DNA from: Ipomoea triloba
Lineage: Eukaryota > Streptophyta > Magnoliopsida > Solanales > Convolvulaceae
NCBI RefSeq assembly: GCF_003576645.1
Contig: NC_044922.1
Coordinates: 20,704,282 to 20,768,281 of the forward strand
DNA length: 64,000 nt
Direction of reading: 5' to 3'
Positions 10,801 through 23,616 of this stretch are shown piece after piece. Both the position numbers and the translations under genes were made by a program. Every line of letters starts with the position of its first letter. Positions within the stretch are counted from its first letter, which is position 1. The notes below the pieces were generated by a model that made no database searches, was not told the origin of the DNA, and saw only the letters and a program-made list of their open reading frames with translations.

Positions 10801-12283
10801 TCGAAGTGAGCTCGCACACAGAACGCACAAAAACAAAACAAAACAAAAAAACAAACAAAAAACAAATAATCTATACTATATATAAAAACAATTTCCTCCT
10901 CCCAAATTTTCCCCCCAAAACTTAGGGGTATTTTGGTAAAATAATTTATTTTATTTATTTATTATTTTATTATTTTATTAATTATCCATCCTATAATATT
11001 ATTATGGTAATATATGATAATGATAATATGGTAATATTGTTAATATTAATGGGTGATGGGTGATTGGTGATATATAATTGATAATTGATAATATGGTATA
11101 TGGTATTATTCTTAATATTAATATATAATATATTAATATATACTAATATTAATTAATTAATTGGTGATTATTTTAAAAAAGAATAATTAATTGGTGATTG
11201 GTGATTAGTGATATGGTAATATTGTTATATATTAATATTTATATTTATATAGATTGATATTGATATTAATTAATTAATTGGTGATTGGTGATTAGTGATA
11301 TGATAATCTATATCTATATCTATATATCTATATATATTTATATAATTGACATGTAATTAACTATATTAGAATGAAAAAATTATATAATATTGTAGTAAAA
11401 TTTTTACATGTCAATCATCTATATTTACATAAAATTAAAATTAATTATACTTTCCTTTTGAAAAATCTTCCATATTATGTTTATCCTCCACTATATAATG
11501 ATGAGAAATGACTCTTCTCTCACAACGTACCAATATATGTGCTCTCACTATTAGTTAGAGATCTATAATCTGTAATTCTACGAAGTCGAAGATCAAACTT
11601 TAACACGCGTAGAATTGTTATGGTATGCGGTATGATTTAATTTTTAGTTGATTCATTCTGCATGTTGGAGATCCTTATGGTGTAGTCTGCATTCCATAAA
11701 GTATTTTGTAGTACTGTGATTTAGTTTGATTTTAACAGCTCAATATGCTTTAATTTTTGCTGATAAGGTTTCAAGTAGCTAGACCAATTTTGCCATGGGC
11801 GTATCACGTATGTAAAATTACAATTTTCAGAGTGATTGTAGTGAACAATCAAATGTTTTCTATAATTATATATTTTAATCACATTACTTTGATTGGTAAT
11901 TTCTAATGGAAAAACATTGTATTGTAACTTTGTATTACAAGATTTTGAATGATAATACCTTATTTAACTATCCATCTTTTTAGTTGTACTGTGCAAAATA
12001 ACTAGCAATCTACGGATGCTCATCTATATATTGTAGAATTTGCAATCTTGATCTTCCCCATTTACGGATGCTTATGTAATTTGGTAAAAATGGTGGTTAC
12101 TATACTTGAACAAATCCTCAATTATTCATTCCAATTGTTCGTTTTACTATTCCAATTCTTCATTTTATAAAAAATGGTGCATTGGAAGCTAAACATGGGT
12201 CATTGTATCATTGATTGTTGATTCCAATTATTATTAATCTTTATCATTAATTGCACAATACTAATTCACACTTATTAGTTAAA

Positions 12284-12471
12284 NNNNNNNNNNNNNNNNN
12301 NNNNNNNNNNNNNNNNNNNNNNNNNNNNNNNNNNNNNNNNNNNNNNNNNNNNNNNNNNNNNNNNNNNNNNNNNNNNNNNNNNNNNNNNNNNNNNNNNNNN
12401 NNNNNNNNNNNNNNNNNNNNNNNNNNNNNNNNNNNNNNNNNNNNNNNNNNNNNNNNNNNNNNNNNNNNNNN
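12284..12471. other. Assembly gap (188 N)
   Basis: A run of 188 unknown bases lies inside the Helitron-derived region. Any reading frame crossing it is meaningless. Confidence 0.99.
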
Positions 12472-13077
12472 AATTCACAGATTATTACACATATAAAATT
12501 ATGCTAATGGTTACTTTGGAATAAAATCTTAATAATTATGGTCATTGAGAAATTAGTTCAAACATTATACTTTTATTAAACGGTTTTTTATACTTGCCAT
12601 AATTTTATCTAATCAATTAAAGAAATTAATGGTACACATATTACGGACATAATTAAAGAAAATTAAACATACACATATATATTACGGATAAAATTAAAGA
12701 AAATTAAACATACACATATTACGTCCATAATTAAACGAAATTAAAATATACATTATTTTTTAGTTATAATATATACTCCTTAATTACCATACTTATTCAT
12801 AATACATGGACGTCATAATTAGCATAGTATTAATCTATACTATATATAAAAACATAAGAATAGTAAAGGCATATTTTAAATTTTAAACAATAGTAAAGGT
12901 AAATTAAAAATAGAATAAAAATATTTCAATAATAATATTCTACATCATTAATTAAAAATAGAACAGAAATTAGGTAAAAATACCAGTGGATCTATTATTC
13001 TAATTGACTAATTAACTGAAAATAAAAAAAAAATCGACTAAAAATGAATTTGATGTTACTAATTGATTGAATATATA

Positions 13078-15677
13078 AAAGGAAATGAACATTAATAATT
13101 GACTGTAAATAAAAAAAATATCCATAATTAACTAAAATGAAAAAGGAAATGGTCATATCATTGCAATTTAATTAAAAAAGGAAAACATTCTACATCATAA
13201 ATAATAAAGGCATATTATAAACAATATTAAAGATAAATTAAAAAAGGAACGAAAATTAAAAATGAAACGAAAATATTTCAATAATAATATTCTACATCAT
13301 CAATTAAAAATGGAACGAAAATTAGGTAAATATTACTACGTAATTCTTTTCATTTTTCCTAGATAAGGTTGCCTGATATTAATTTACACATAACAATCGG
13401 CACTAATAATTAAAAAAAATTAAAAAAATTGAAAAACTGCCGGAGACGTCTGTTTTTTTTTTAAATTTTATTATTATTATTATTATTATTATTTAATTAT
13501 TTTAATTAAAATTATTTAAAAAGTATTTTAAAATTAGTAACCACAATGTCATCACAATTGTAGGTAAACAGGTCAATTTGGACTTCTTTTTTTTTTTTGA
13601 AAACATGTCAATTTGTACTTAATTGCATGAGTTTATATAGTTCAGGAATCCAATTGCATTCTTTTTGAGTTCGATGGCCTAATTGCAGTTTTGTGTGTAG
13701 TTCAGTGGTTTATTTGACCATTATTCCGCGAAAAATGATATTACTAATTGATTTAAAATATAAAAAGATCGTAATCTATATTCTATACTATATATAAAAG
13801 TAAAATCCTCCTATTTCATTCCCCGCCTAAACTTTTGTAGTCAATTAATGAAATATTTTATTGGTCAAATAATTAATAAAGCTTATTTGTTAAGAAAATG
13901 TAAAATAGAAATTAACTAATATCTATAAATTGATAATATGTATACTCACGTATCAACACTATTAATAAAAGTAAAATCATTTATCGGGAAAAGAAAAGGA
14001 TATTACTAATTGACTGAAAATTATTTAAAAAATTTAATAGTTAATTATACTTTCCTTTTGAAAACTCTAAATTATTTAAACTTTAAAAAAATTAATTGAA
14101 CATGGGTTGTTAGATTTTTATAATAATCAAAAAATTCATTCAAATATGGAGGAGGAAGATAAAACTAAATGCAATATGGGCAAAATGAATATACTTAAAG
14201 TATAAAAGTATAATTACACATATATTAGTGTAATTGACTAATAATAATTGCCTAATAATTATTATGATAACTAAGTTAAGCATTGGTCGTTGAATTTATT
14301 TTTATAATAATTACAAATAATTTATTTCTCATTTTCTCATATTTATTTTAGTAATAATATAATTATATAAGTCATANAAAGGAAATGAACATTAATAATT
14401 GACTGTAAATAAAAAAAATATCCATAATTAACTAAAATGAAAAAGGAAATGGTCATATCATTGCAATTTAATTAAAAAAGGAAAACATTCTACATCATAA
14501 ATAATAAAGGCATATTATAAACAATATTAAAGATAAATTAAAAAAGGAACGAAAATTAAAAATGAAACGAAAATATTTCAATAATAATATTCTACATCAT
14601 CAATTAAAAATGGAACGAAAATTAGGTAAATATTACTACGTAATTCTTTTCATTTTTCCTAGATAAGGTTGCCTGATATTAATTTACACATAACAATCGG
14701 CACTAATAATTAAAAAAAATTAAAAAAATTGAAAAACTGCCGGAGACGTCTGTTTTTTTTTTAAATTTTATTATTATTATTATTATTATTATTTAATTAT
14801 TTTAATTAAAATTATTTAAAAAGTATTTTAAAATTAGTAACCACAATGTCATCACAATTGTAGGTAAACAGGTCAATTTGGACTTCTTTTTTTTTTTTGA
14901 AAACATGTCAATTTGTACTTAATTGCATGAGTTTATATAGTTCAGGAATCCAATTGCATTCTTTTTGAGTTCGATGGCCTAATTGCAGTTTTGTGTGTAG
15001 TTCAGTGGTTTATTTGACCATTATTCCGCGAAAAATGATATTACTAATTGATTTAAAATATAAAAAGATCGTAATCTATATTCTATACTATATATAAAAG
15101 TAAAATCCTCCTATTTCATTCCCCGCCTAAACTTTTGTAGTCAATTAATGAAATATTTTATTGGTCAAATAATTAATAAAGCTTATTTGTTAAGAAAATG
15201 TAAAATAGAAATTAACTAATATCTATAAATTGATAATATGTATACTCACGTATCAACACTATTAATAAAAGTAAAATCATTTATCGGGAAAAGAAAAGGA
15301 TATTACTAATTGACTGAAAATTATTTAAAAAATTTAATAGTTAATTATACTTTCCTTTTGAAAACTCTAAATTATTTAAACTTTAAAAAAATTAATTGAA
15401 CATGGGTTGTTAGATTTTTATAATAATCAAAATAATTCATTCAAATATGGAGGAGGAAGATAAAACTAAATGCAATATGGGCAAAATGAATATACTTAAA
15501 GTATAAAAGTATAATTACACATATATTAGTGTAATTGACTAATAATAATTGCCTAATAATTATTATGATAACTAAGTTAAGCATTGGTCGTTGAATTTAT
15601 TTTTATAATAATTACAATTAATTTATTTCTCATTTTCTCATATTTATTTTAGTAATAATATAATTATATAAGTCATA
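13078..15677. repeat. Near-identical 1.3-kb direct duplication joined by one N
   Basis: 13078-14376 restarts at 14378 and runs to 15677 with only about three differences, including a 1-bp insertion near 15430. The single N at 14377 sits exactly between copies. The likely cause is two overlapping contigs joined without merging. Sequence differences may be allelic. Confidence 0.93.
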
Positions 15678-16080
15678 TTACTTATAGATCTTTTTAAGAT
15701 AATTTTAGACAAATAAGTCATATATTATTCAATTAATTGAGTAATATTTTTATACTAATCTTATAATCAAATAAATGTACACGTTCAATATTAGAATTTT
15801 TTATAATTTCATCTTTATTTTTATTATCTCAATATATAATAAAAAAAATTTATCCACGCCCGAGTAATTGGACAATTATTTGTTCTAATTCAAAGGAAAA
15901 CATCAGAAAAAATAATCGATCCAATCAATTTCATCAATTGCGCTATATAATATTCGATGTTATAATATATATAATTGTATATTGATCCAAATATTTTTTA
16001 AATATTATAACAAATCCATTCCGTGCAACGCACGGGCGAAAATACTAGTAATAATAATAATAATACAAACTAAACTTTGA

Positions 16081-16190
16081 CCTCGGCCAAAAATTGGCCA
16101 AGGTTGACCTCGGCCAAAAATTGGCCAAGGTTGACCTCGGCCAAATTAATTGGCCGAGGCTGACCTCAGCCAAAAATTGGCCGAGGTTAG
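16081..16190. repeat. Tandem array of four GC-rich hairpins
   Basis: Four units of 27-29 bp start at 16081, 16108, 16135 and 16164. Each pairs CC(T/A)CGGCCAA-like and TTGGCC(G/A)AGG-like arms around an AT loop; the third is a perfect 10-bp-arm inverted repeat. The array lies just after the Helitron 3' end and recurs at 17882-17991 in the duplicated copy. Function unknown. Confidence 0.88.
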
Positions 16191-16791
16191 CCTCTTACCG
16201 TTCGAAGAAAAAAAAACAATTTTTACACACGTCATTACTTCTAAACCACCTCAACCACTCTATTTGGCTAGGGAGTGGGTGGACTGGTGACAGGACAATT
16301 GGGCATCAGAACCTGACCCGAATCATCAGCACTGACCTGAAGGAAACAAACGGTCACCCATTACACAAGGACGACACATTGATGTGATGATAATTACTCC
16401 AACGACTCTCCAATATCACGACCCAGCACTCAATGAATGCTCACCATTACCAACACTCAATGCAGCTCACCATTACCTAGCACTCCGTTACACTCACTAG
16501 AGGAAGAGTCGTTACAGCGGTGCAACCATAGTATAAGTAGCATACTTGTGGTAGAGGATGGAGACACTTTGTTTTATAATACTCAACACGGCTATACTGT
16601 ACTCAAGATGATTCACCCTCACAAAATACCATTGTACACAAACACTACTGTCCTCAAACACTCTGGTACTAGTATTGTTATTACTTACCCATTGTATTGT
16701 ACTGACACTGAAATCACTCATTATACAGAAATATCATACTTCACTTATTCACAAATTATATTCCAGTAACATATTTACCATCATTGTGTTA

Positions 16792-17143
16792 CAAGTATTT
16801 GGAGGCCAATACTTGCGAATACCCACCGCGGCGAATATCCAATGGTTAGTTCACATGCATGAATAGAGTCATGAATTTTCTGGAATGTTAGGAAGTCTTA
16901 ATTGTATACATTGGAAGTAGCAAAATTGCCTAGTAACTTGAAAGGGACAATTCACATGAAGTGATCACAAAGTGCTAACTATTATGTTTAAAGTGATTGC
17001 ATCACAAGACTTGTGGACTTGACATGCATTTTTCGAGGTTGTAGGATCTCGCAATGACATAAGCATGCTTAATGAGTTGCCAGTGTTCAATGATATCTTA
17101 CAGGGAAGTGCACTCAAGGTTTGCTTTACTATCAGTGACATAC
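16792..17143 (+). pseudogene. PIF/Harbinger transposase, 5' part
   Basis: One frame reads QVFGGQYLRIPTAANIQW, then a GMLGSLNCIHWK segment and a GSRNDIS segment, which are hallmarks of plant Harbinger (HARBI1-like, DDE_Tnp_4) nucleases. Five stops interrupt it with no frameshift. Four occur where the family usually has Trp or Arg codons, a pattern fitting cytosine deamination. The first catalytic Asp is Asn. The gene is cut at 17143 by an LTR; the sequence resumes at 22710. The same fragment recurs at 18593-18944 in the apparent assembly duplicate. Confidence 0.8.
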
Positions 17144-20100
17144 TGTAACAACCCAAATTTTCACATCTTAAATTTATTACAAAATCACTAATAATATATT
17201 GCGGAAGCTTATACATCTAACCAAAAGAAAATGGGTGTTACCGCCACGCTTAGGTATCTTTCCTATACCCAAACGCTAAGGCTAAACTTTACAACATCAA
17301 AAATCCTCAAATAATCCAAAGTCTAACTTACTACATATGGAGATAATCAATACAACCGGGTATTTCTCAAAATGCTAAAACTTCCAGGGTGTCTATTCTA
17401 AGATAGAGTAGATCTCAACCTCAACTTCCATTCTATTCATGTCGTAAGGGTCGNCATAATATAATTATATAAGTCATATTACTTATAGATCTTTTTAAGA
17501 TAATTTTAGACAAATAAGTCATATATTATTCAATTAATTGAGTAATATTTTTATACTAATCTTATAATCAAATAAATGTACACGTTCAATATTAGAATTT
17601 TTTATAATTTCATCTTTATTTTTATTATCTCAATATATAATAAAAAAAATTTATCCACGCCCGAGTAATTGGACAATTATTTGTTCTAATTCAAAGGAAA
17701 ACATCAGAAAAAATAATCGATCCAATCAATTTCATCAATTGCGCTATATAATATTCGATGTTATAATATATATAATTGTATATTGATCCAAATATTTTTT
17801 AAATATTATAACAAATCCATTCCGTGCAACGCACGGGCGAAAATACTAGTAATAATAATAATAATACAAACTAAACTTTGACCTCGGCCAAAAATTGGCC
17901 AAGGTTGACCTCGGCCAAAAATTGGCCAAGGTTGACCTCGGCCAAATTAATTGGCCGAGGCTGACCTCAGCCAAAAATTGGCCGAGGTTAGCCTCTTACC
18001 GTTCGAAGAAAAAAAAACAATTTTTACACACGTCATTACTTCTAAACCACCTCAACCACTCTATTTGGCTAGGGAGTGGGTGGACTGGTGACAGGACAAT
18101 TGGGCATCAGAACCTGACCCGAATCATCAGCACTGACCTGAAGGAAACAAACGGTCACCCATTACACAAGGACGACACATTGATGTGATGATAATTACTC
18201 CAACGACTCTCCAATATCACGACCCAGCACTCAATGAATGCTCACCATTACCAACACTCAATGCAGCTCACCATTACCTAGCACTCCGTTACACTCACTA
18301 GAGGAAGAGTCGTTACAGCGGTGCAACCATAGTATAAGTAGCATACTTGTGGTAGAGGATGGAGACACTTTGTTTTATAATACTCAACACGGCTATACTG
18401 TACTCAAGATGATTCACCCTCACAAAATACCATTGTACACAAACACTACTGTCCTCAAACACTCTGGTACTAGTATTGTTATTACTTACCCATTGTATTG
18501 TACTGACACTGAAATCACTCATTATACAGAAATATCATACTTCACTTATTCACAAATTATATTCCAGTAACATATTTACCATCATTGTGTTACAAGTATT
18601 TGGAGGCCAATACTTGCGAATACCCACCGCGGCGAATATCCAATGGTTAGTTCACATGCATGAATAGAGTCATGAATTTTCTGGAATGTTAGGAAGTCTT
18701 AATTGTATACATTGGAAGTAGCAAAATTGCCTAGTAACTTGAAAGGGACAATTCACATGAAGTGATCACAAAGTGCTAACTATTATGTTTAAAGTGATTG
18801 CATCACAAGACTTGTGGACTTGACATGCATTTTTCGAGGTTGTAGGATCTCGCAATGACATAAGCATGCTTAATGAGTTGCCAGTGTTCAATGATATCTT
18901 ACAGGGAAGTGCACTCAAGGTTTGCTTTACTATCAGTGACATACTGTAACAACCCAAATTTTCACATCTTAAATTTATTACAAAATCACTAATAATATAT
19001 TGCGGAAGCTTATACATCTAACCAAAAGAAAATGGGTGTTACCGCCACGCTTAGGTATCTTTCCTATACCCAAACGCTAAGGCTAAACTTTACAACATCA
19101 AAAATCCTCAAATAATCCAAAGTCTAACTTACTACATATGGAGATAATCAATACAACCGGGTATTTCTCAAAATGCTAAAACTTCCAGGGTGTCTATTCT
19201 AAGATAGAGTAGATCTCAACCTCAACTTCCATTCTATTCATGTCGTAAGGGTCGGCACCCGTCATCCATGGTATATACATCTCATAGCCATCCCTGGGCA
19301 TGTGTACTCCGACAAATCATGTGGGTTCGTCGGGCTACACGAGCCTACGCTAGATGGCTTTTGTTATGAAACACAATGAAGTGTAGTTAGCACGACGGCT
19401 AAGTAAGAAAATCCATGGTTACTCAAAATTCAACAAAGGTTTTTCAAAACAAGTATGTAAGAATTTTTTAACTTTACCCATTTGTTGAGATTTCACCTGT
19501 AAATAATTTAACAACGAAGACTTGCACAAAAAGAGATTAGTGATCCAATATCAACCTTTCATTTTGGATACAATCATTTCCTCTTAGTGTCAATACAGAG
19601 TAACTCTTTCTTACTTTAAAATCTTCCTTAGTTTCATATTAGCAAGCGTGAGGCCTTTGGAGTATTCTCTTAACTCCCTCTTTGACCACTTGGATCATCG
19701 AACTCGGGTTCAGTGGTCGTCACCCGGTCTAACACTGATCCCCTGGATGTAAGGTTCGTTAAAATGATTCCTAGCTGGCCTAGCCAGGTCCGTTAAAATG
19801 ATACCTACCCGGACTTTTGGAGTAACTATACCTTAAGTGTGCACACCCCCATAGGAATACCTCATCCTATGAGTTATACAGTACTCGGCGAATAGACTTC
19901 GCCCCTTTTAGTATGAACTGATCATACGATGTAAACAACCACTGGGAAATGGCATTTAAGCTAACTTCATCCCGTAGGCTAATCAAGGTCCTCCTCAACT
20001 TACTTAGAAACTAAGGTTTTGGAAAACATTTTCCTTTCTTTAGTTTTTCTTCCTTAAATCATTCCTTTTGGGCATATTTCACATTTGAGTCCAATACTTG

Positions 20101-20439
20101 AAATTGGCTACCTAATTAGCCCAAGATGGTGATTTTGTTTAAAATGGATTTTTTAGAATACTTTCAGTGCCCGCAGGCTTTCCAAATACCATTCTCTCAT
20201 CTTTCAAGTAAGGTACCCACTTACTAATAGTGACATTTTCCTCAAACAAAAATAAGGTTTTTGACAACCTATTTACCAAAATAGCATACATCCTTCGACG
20301 TAAGTTTCATAAACATTTTTATTTGCCCAAAGGCTTTTCAAGCATAGTTCCCAAAATCATTTGCACATCTCACCACTTCAATAGGAAACCTGTGAACCGA
20401 CCAATCTTTATTCATTAACTATTAATATTAATATTGATA

Positions 20440-21720
20440 GTCATGCTAACCCATTCCATCATAGTACTCTCATAACCATTATCTTAACCCAACGACACTT
20501 CCTTGGGCTAATCTTTTAACCTTCATCCTTTAATAACAATAATTCTAACACCTTTCTCTACCATCAACAACAATCCTCATACCTCCAATAATAACCCATA
20601 ATTATCCAAAGATCATTACTAACTTTAATAGCTTTCACTTAAGTCATCAATTCTATCCATAGTCCATAACCTTCATCATTAGTCCCACAACCATCATTAA
20701 TCCATAATTAACCTTTAGTCATCATCTTTAACCTATCTTTAATACTAACTTAATCACCATTACTAGTCAATTATTAACCAATAGCCATTCTTTAATCATC
20801 ATTCCATGACCACCCTTAAACCGTTATCTTCATCATCATGAACCCATCATCGTCATAGATATTCATCAACAACACCAATAACATCGTCATCCTTCAATTA
20901 ATTCCTAATCATCATAAAAATCATCAAGTCATATAACTAACCCATAGACCATCACCTTATAATCATATCCATTAATACGCCATCACCATCTATATTATTC
21001 CTATTCACTACTGCCAAAACATTAACCATCAGTACTCTTTAATTAGTGCCCATAATCAATATTCAATCCATCAGTTTATAACCCATGTATCAACCTCTTA
21101 TTCAAACATCACCATCATCATTATAAGCTTCGTTATGAACCTTTAATCCATCATTATTCCCTTAATCATAATCAGCTTTGCCATTAGTCCATCATTAGCC
21201 ATAATCACAATATTTAGCATGCACTATATCATCACCATCAACTTCCTAATCATCATTAGTACTTAACCATGACTATTAATATCAATTACCACTTAATCAC
21301 CATTAATAATAACTTCCATAAATGACCTTTAATCACTATTAAGCTCCATTAGTCCATAATTATTATAAGTAACCATTATTCAATTAATCACCCTTATTAG
21401 CTAGTAATCACCTTTTAATCTTTTTCGATTCATGATCAAGTTCCATTAAATGATAATCCATTCATCATCATCAGCACCCATTATCACATAATATCATCTT
21501 TAATCCATGTAGCTTAATCACCATTATTGACCCACTAACAATCAATAACCATATTTGATTCGTAATACCATCATAAATAAGCCATCATCATTCTCGTAAT
21601 TAATGTACCATTACTATCATAATCACACTCAATCATTACTAACAAATACCATCAAATTATCATTAGCCAATAATCCATATATTTTAACACAAAGCTCATA
21701 AATTCCTATTTCAACTATCA
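20440..21720. repeat. Degenerate CAT/AAT-rich low-complexity block
   Basis: Long run of variants of CCATCATTA and TAATCACCAT inside the solo LTR. There is strong strand asymmetry (very few G on plus). No frame of note; it looks like expanded LTR sequence. Confidence 0.75.
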
Positions 21721-22071
21721 ATCATCAAATCTTAAGTGACAAAACCAACTTAAGGGATTTCTTACCTCTTGGGTGAAGCACTTTTGTAATAATAGCTTAG
21801 AACATTTCCTCAAATCTTTCACCGTAAATTCCTAAGTAAAACATACCACCATAACAATAATTTTTTTTTAGAGATTTTAACCTATAGTTAGGTTCTAAAG
21901 AAGAAAACAAAGTTTTTAACCGAACAAAAAATAGAAATTTACCGAATATTTGTGGTGTTGATGAAGGATTCTAGCTATGGAGGTTGCTAGTCTTGAAGAT
22001 GAAAATGAAGAATTCCTCTCTCTAATTTTCGGCCAAATGGGAAGAATGGAGAATCTTGGAGATCAAGTCTC

Positions 22072-22079
22072 TATTTATA
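22072..22079 (-). promoter_or_regulatory. TATA box of the solo LTR
   Basis: TATAAATA on the minus strand is preceded by TTGC and followed about 30 bp later by the probable start of the R region. It would drive minus-strand transcription out of the LTR. Confidence 0.55.
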
Positions 22080-22709
22080 GCAATTCTTAATTAATTTAAT
22101 ACTAACATGTGGTGTATGGAGTTGCCAAGTGTCAAATTCCTATGGTAACTCAAGTAAAATATCTTTGGCTAGACTGTTAAGGGTTAAAACAGATATAGTT
22201 TCGGTAGGAAATAATTTAGGTAGGGGTAAATTCGAAACCAAAATTATCTCGAACTCAATTCTCACCTTAAATTCTAAAGTCGGGTAATGTTCGGTACATC
22301 GCAAAATACAGCGATGCTACGGTCAAAATAAATTTTCACTATTACGGGCTAATTTAATTAAATAGGAAATTCAAGATTAATGGTATGGTGCCTAATAACC
22401 CACTTCCTAGGACAATCGGGACAGGACACATACTCATAAAAATTTTTACGGTAGAAAAATTAGAGAATTATAAATGGTCCAAAAAGAATTGGGCTAAAAT
22501 AATTAATTTGGAATTGGGCTAAAGTTAGGTTCAGAACATTACGAAATAATCACATTTGGGTTTAGTGATTTAAGTAGTAAAATAAAAAATAAGTTGACCC
22601 AATGCCCATAACAAAATAGTTAGATTTATATAAAATAATAATAATAATCCCTTTTTGAAAATATTTATTAAAATAATAATGTTAGGAAAATACGGGGTAT
22701 TACACATAC

Positions 22710-23160
22710 AGTATAACAGAGGCTACTATCTCACAATAAAACTACCCACAATGGTTGTGTTTCGTGAGGAGTTTCTGAAGTCCAAAGGACTTGAAGAGAA
22801 AGAAGTTTAACGAATGTTAAGAGTCAGCAAGAAAAGATATGAAGCGAGCATTTGGGGCTCTTCAATCTCATTGGGCAATGATTAAAGGTCCATTACAATT
22901 TTAGTATAAGGATGACTTGAAAGATATAATGTGCACGTGCATTATTTTGCATAACATGAGTGTTGATGATGAGAGGGATGCCATAATTGATTGGTCGAAT
23001 GATGGCGGTAATATGCCAACACAATCGGCTAATTTCTCAACTGAAGAATTTTAAGAATACCTATGTATGAATTCGAGTTACACGATTCTCAAGTACATCA
23101 TCAATTTCGTGCAAACTTGGTTGAACACATATGGAGTATTGTGTAGTGGCACCCAGTTGC
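22710..23160 (+). pseudogene. PIF/Harbinger transposase, 3' part
   Basis: It continues the frame broken at 17143 with QYNRGYYL, then after a frameshift KRAFGALQSHW and CIILHNMSVDDERDA, all typical of Harbinger transposase C termini. The catalytic Glu expected before RAFG is Lys. A stop occurs near 22809 and another near 22903. The MULE at 23617 lies about 450 bp further on, perhaps within the 3' part of the same dead element. Confidence 0.82.
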
Positions 23161-23616
23161 ACCCACATATAGAAGGGAGTGTACTTCAATAGGTGGGTTT
23201 GAGTTTCAGTGGAGACGGTATAGACTCTAGGTTGAGAAAGTAGTCATGAATAAATATTGCATTGTAACATAGTTATTTTGAGTAGTACTAAAAAAACAAT
23301 AATTAATGTGTTCGTATATTTAGTATTTGCTTTCGAATTTTATTTTGTTTCGTAGATGACTTTGAATGAGAATTTTAATATGGTGTTAATTGCTTAAATT
23401 AAATTATGAAATTATATTTTGTAATTAAAAAATTATTTTATTTTATTAATTTATTTTAAATCAAATCGATCAAAATTTGAAATCATAATTATAAAGTTGA
23501 AATTTTTATTTATAGGAAAGTGAATAAAATAATAGATGATGTATAGGAGTGTAGGACAAATAAACTAGGAAAAAATTGAGAAGGATTGGAAAGAAAATAA
23601 AGAGATTTTATGGTAA

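Larger units (their letters stand above)
10870..16048 (+). mobile_element. Helitron-derived region, non-autonomous and nested
   Basis: The 5' end TCTATACTATATATAAAA follows an A at 10869. The 3' end at 16045-16048 is CTAG followed by T. A hairpin with 6-bp arms (CCGTGC-AAC-GCACGG, 16021-16035) sits about 10 bp before it. This is the Helitron layout (5' TC, 3' hairpin then CTRR, insertion between A and T). Two more copies of the 5' end occur inside at 12834 and 13782, so several elements or 5' ends are nested. No Rep or helicase frame is visible, so it is non-autonomous. The block includes the N gap and an apparent assembly duplication, so its true length is shorter. Confidence 0.75.
15655..19254. 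repeat. Identical 1.8-kb direct duplication joined by one N
   Basis: 15655-17453 is repeated at 17456-19254 with an offset of 1801 and no difference that I could see. The single N is at 17454. Every feature of the first copy (Helitron 3' end, hairpin array, Harbinger fragment, LTR start) recurs in the second. It is best read as one locus counted twice. Confidence 0.94.
18945..22704 (-). mobile_element. 3.76-kb solo LTR (Ty3/gypsy type)
   Basis: The element begins TGTAACAACCC and ends GGGGTATTACA, flanked by the 5-bp duplication CATAC (18940-18944 and 22705-22709). Removing it together with one CATAC restores the Harbinger frame. Read on the minus strand it starts TGTAATACCCCGTATTTT, a start familiar from plant gypsy LTRs, and has a TATAAATA box about 630 bp in. 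I found no gag-pol and no internal LTR pair, so it is called a solo LTR. The first 310 bp are also present at 17144-17453 through the apparent assembly duplication. LTRs this long are known in Tat/Ogre elements, but the clade is a guess. Confidence 0.78.

Noticed and set aside
12251..12496. Frames crossing the N run
   Set aside because: They consist almost entirely of unknown bases.
16094..16769. Two open frames of about 100 codons (repeated at 17895-18570)
   Set aside because: The first is the translated hairpin array and the second has no similarity or codon bias that I can see; the second pair exists only because of the assembly duplication.
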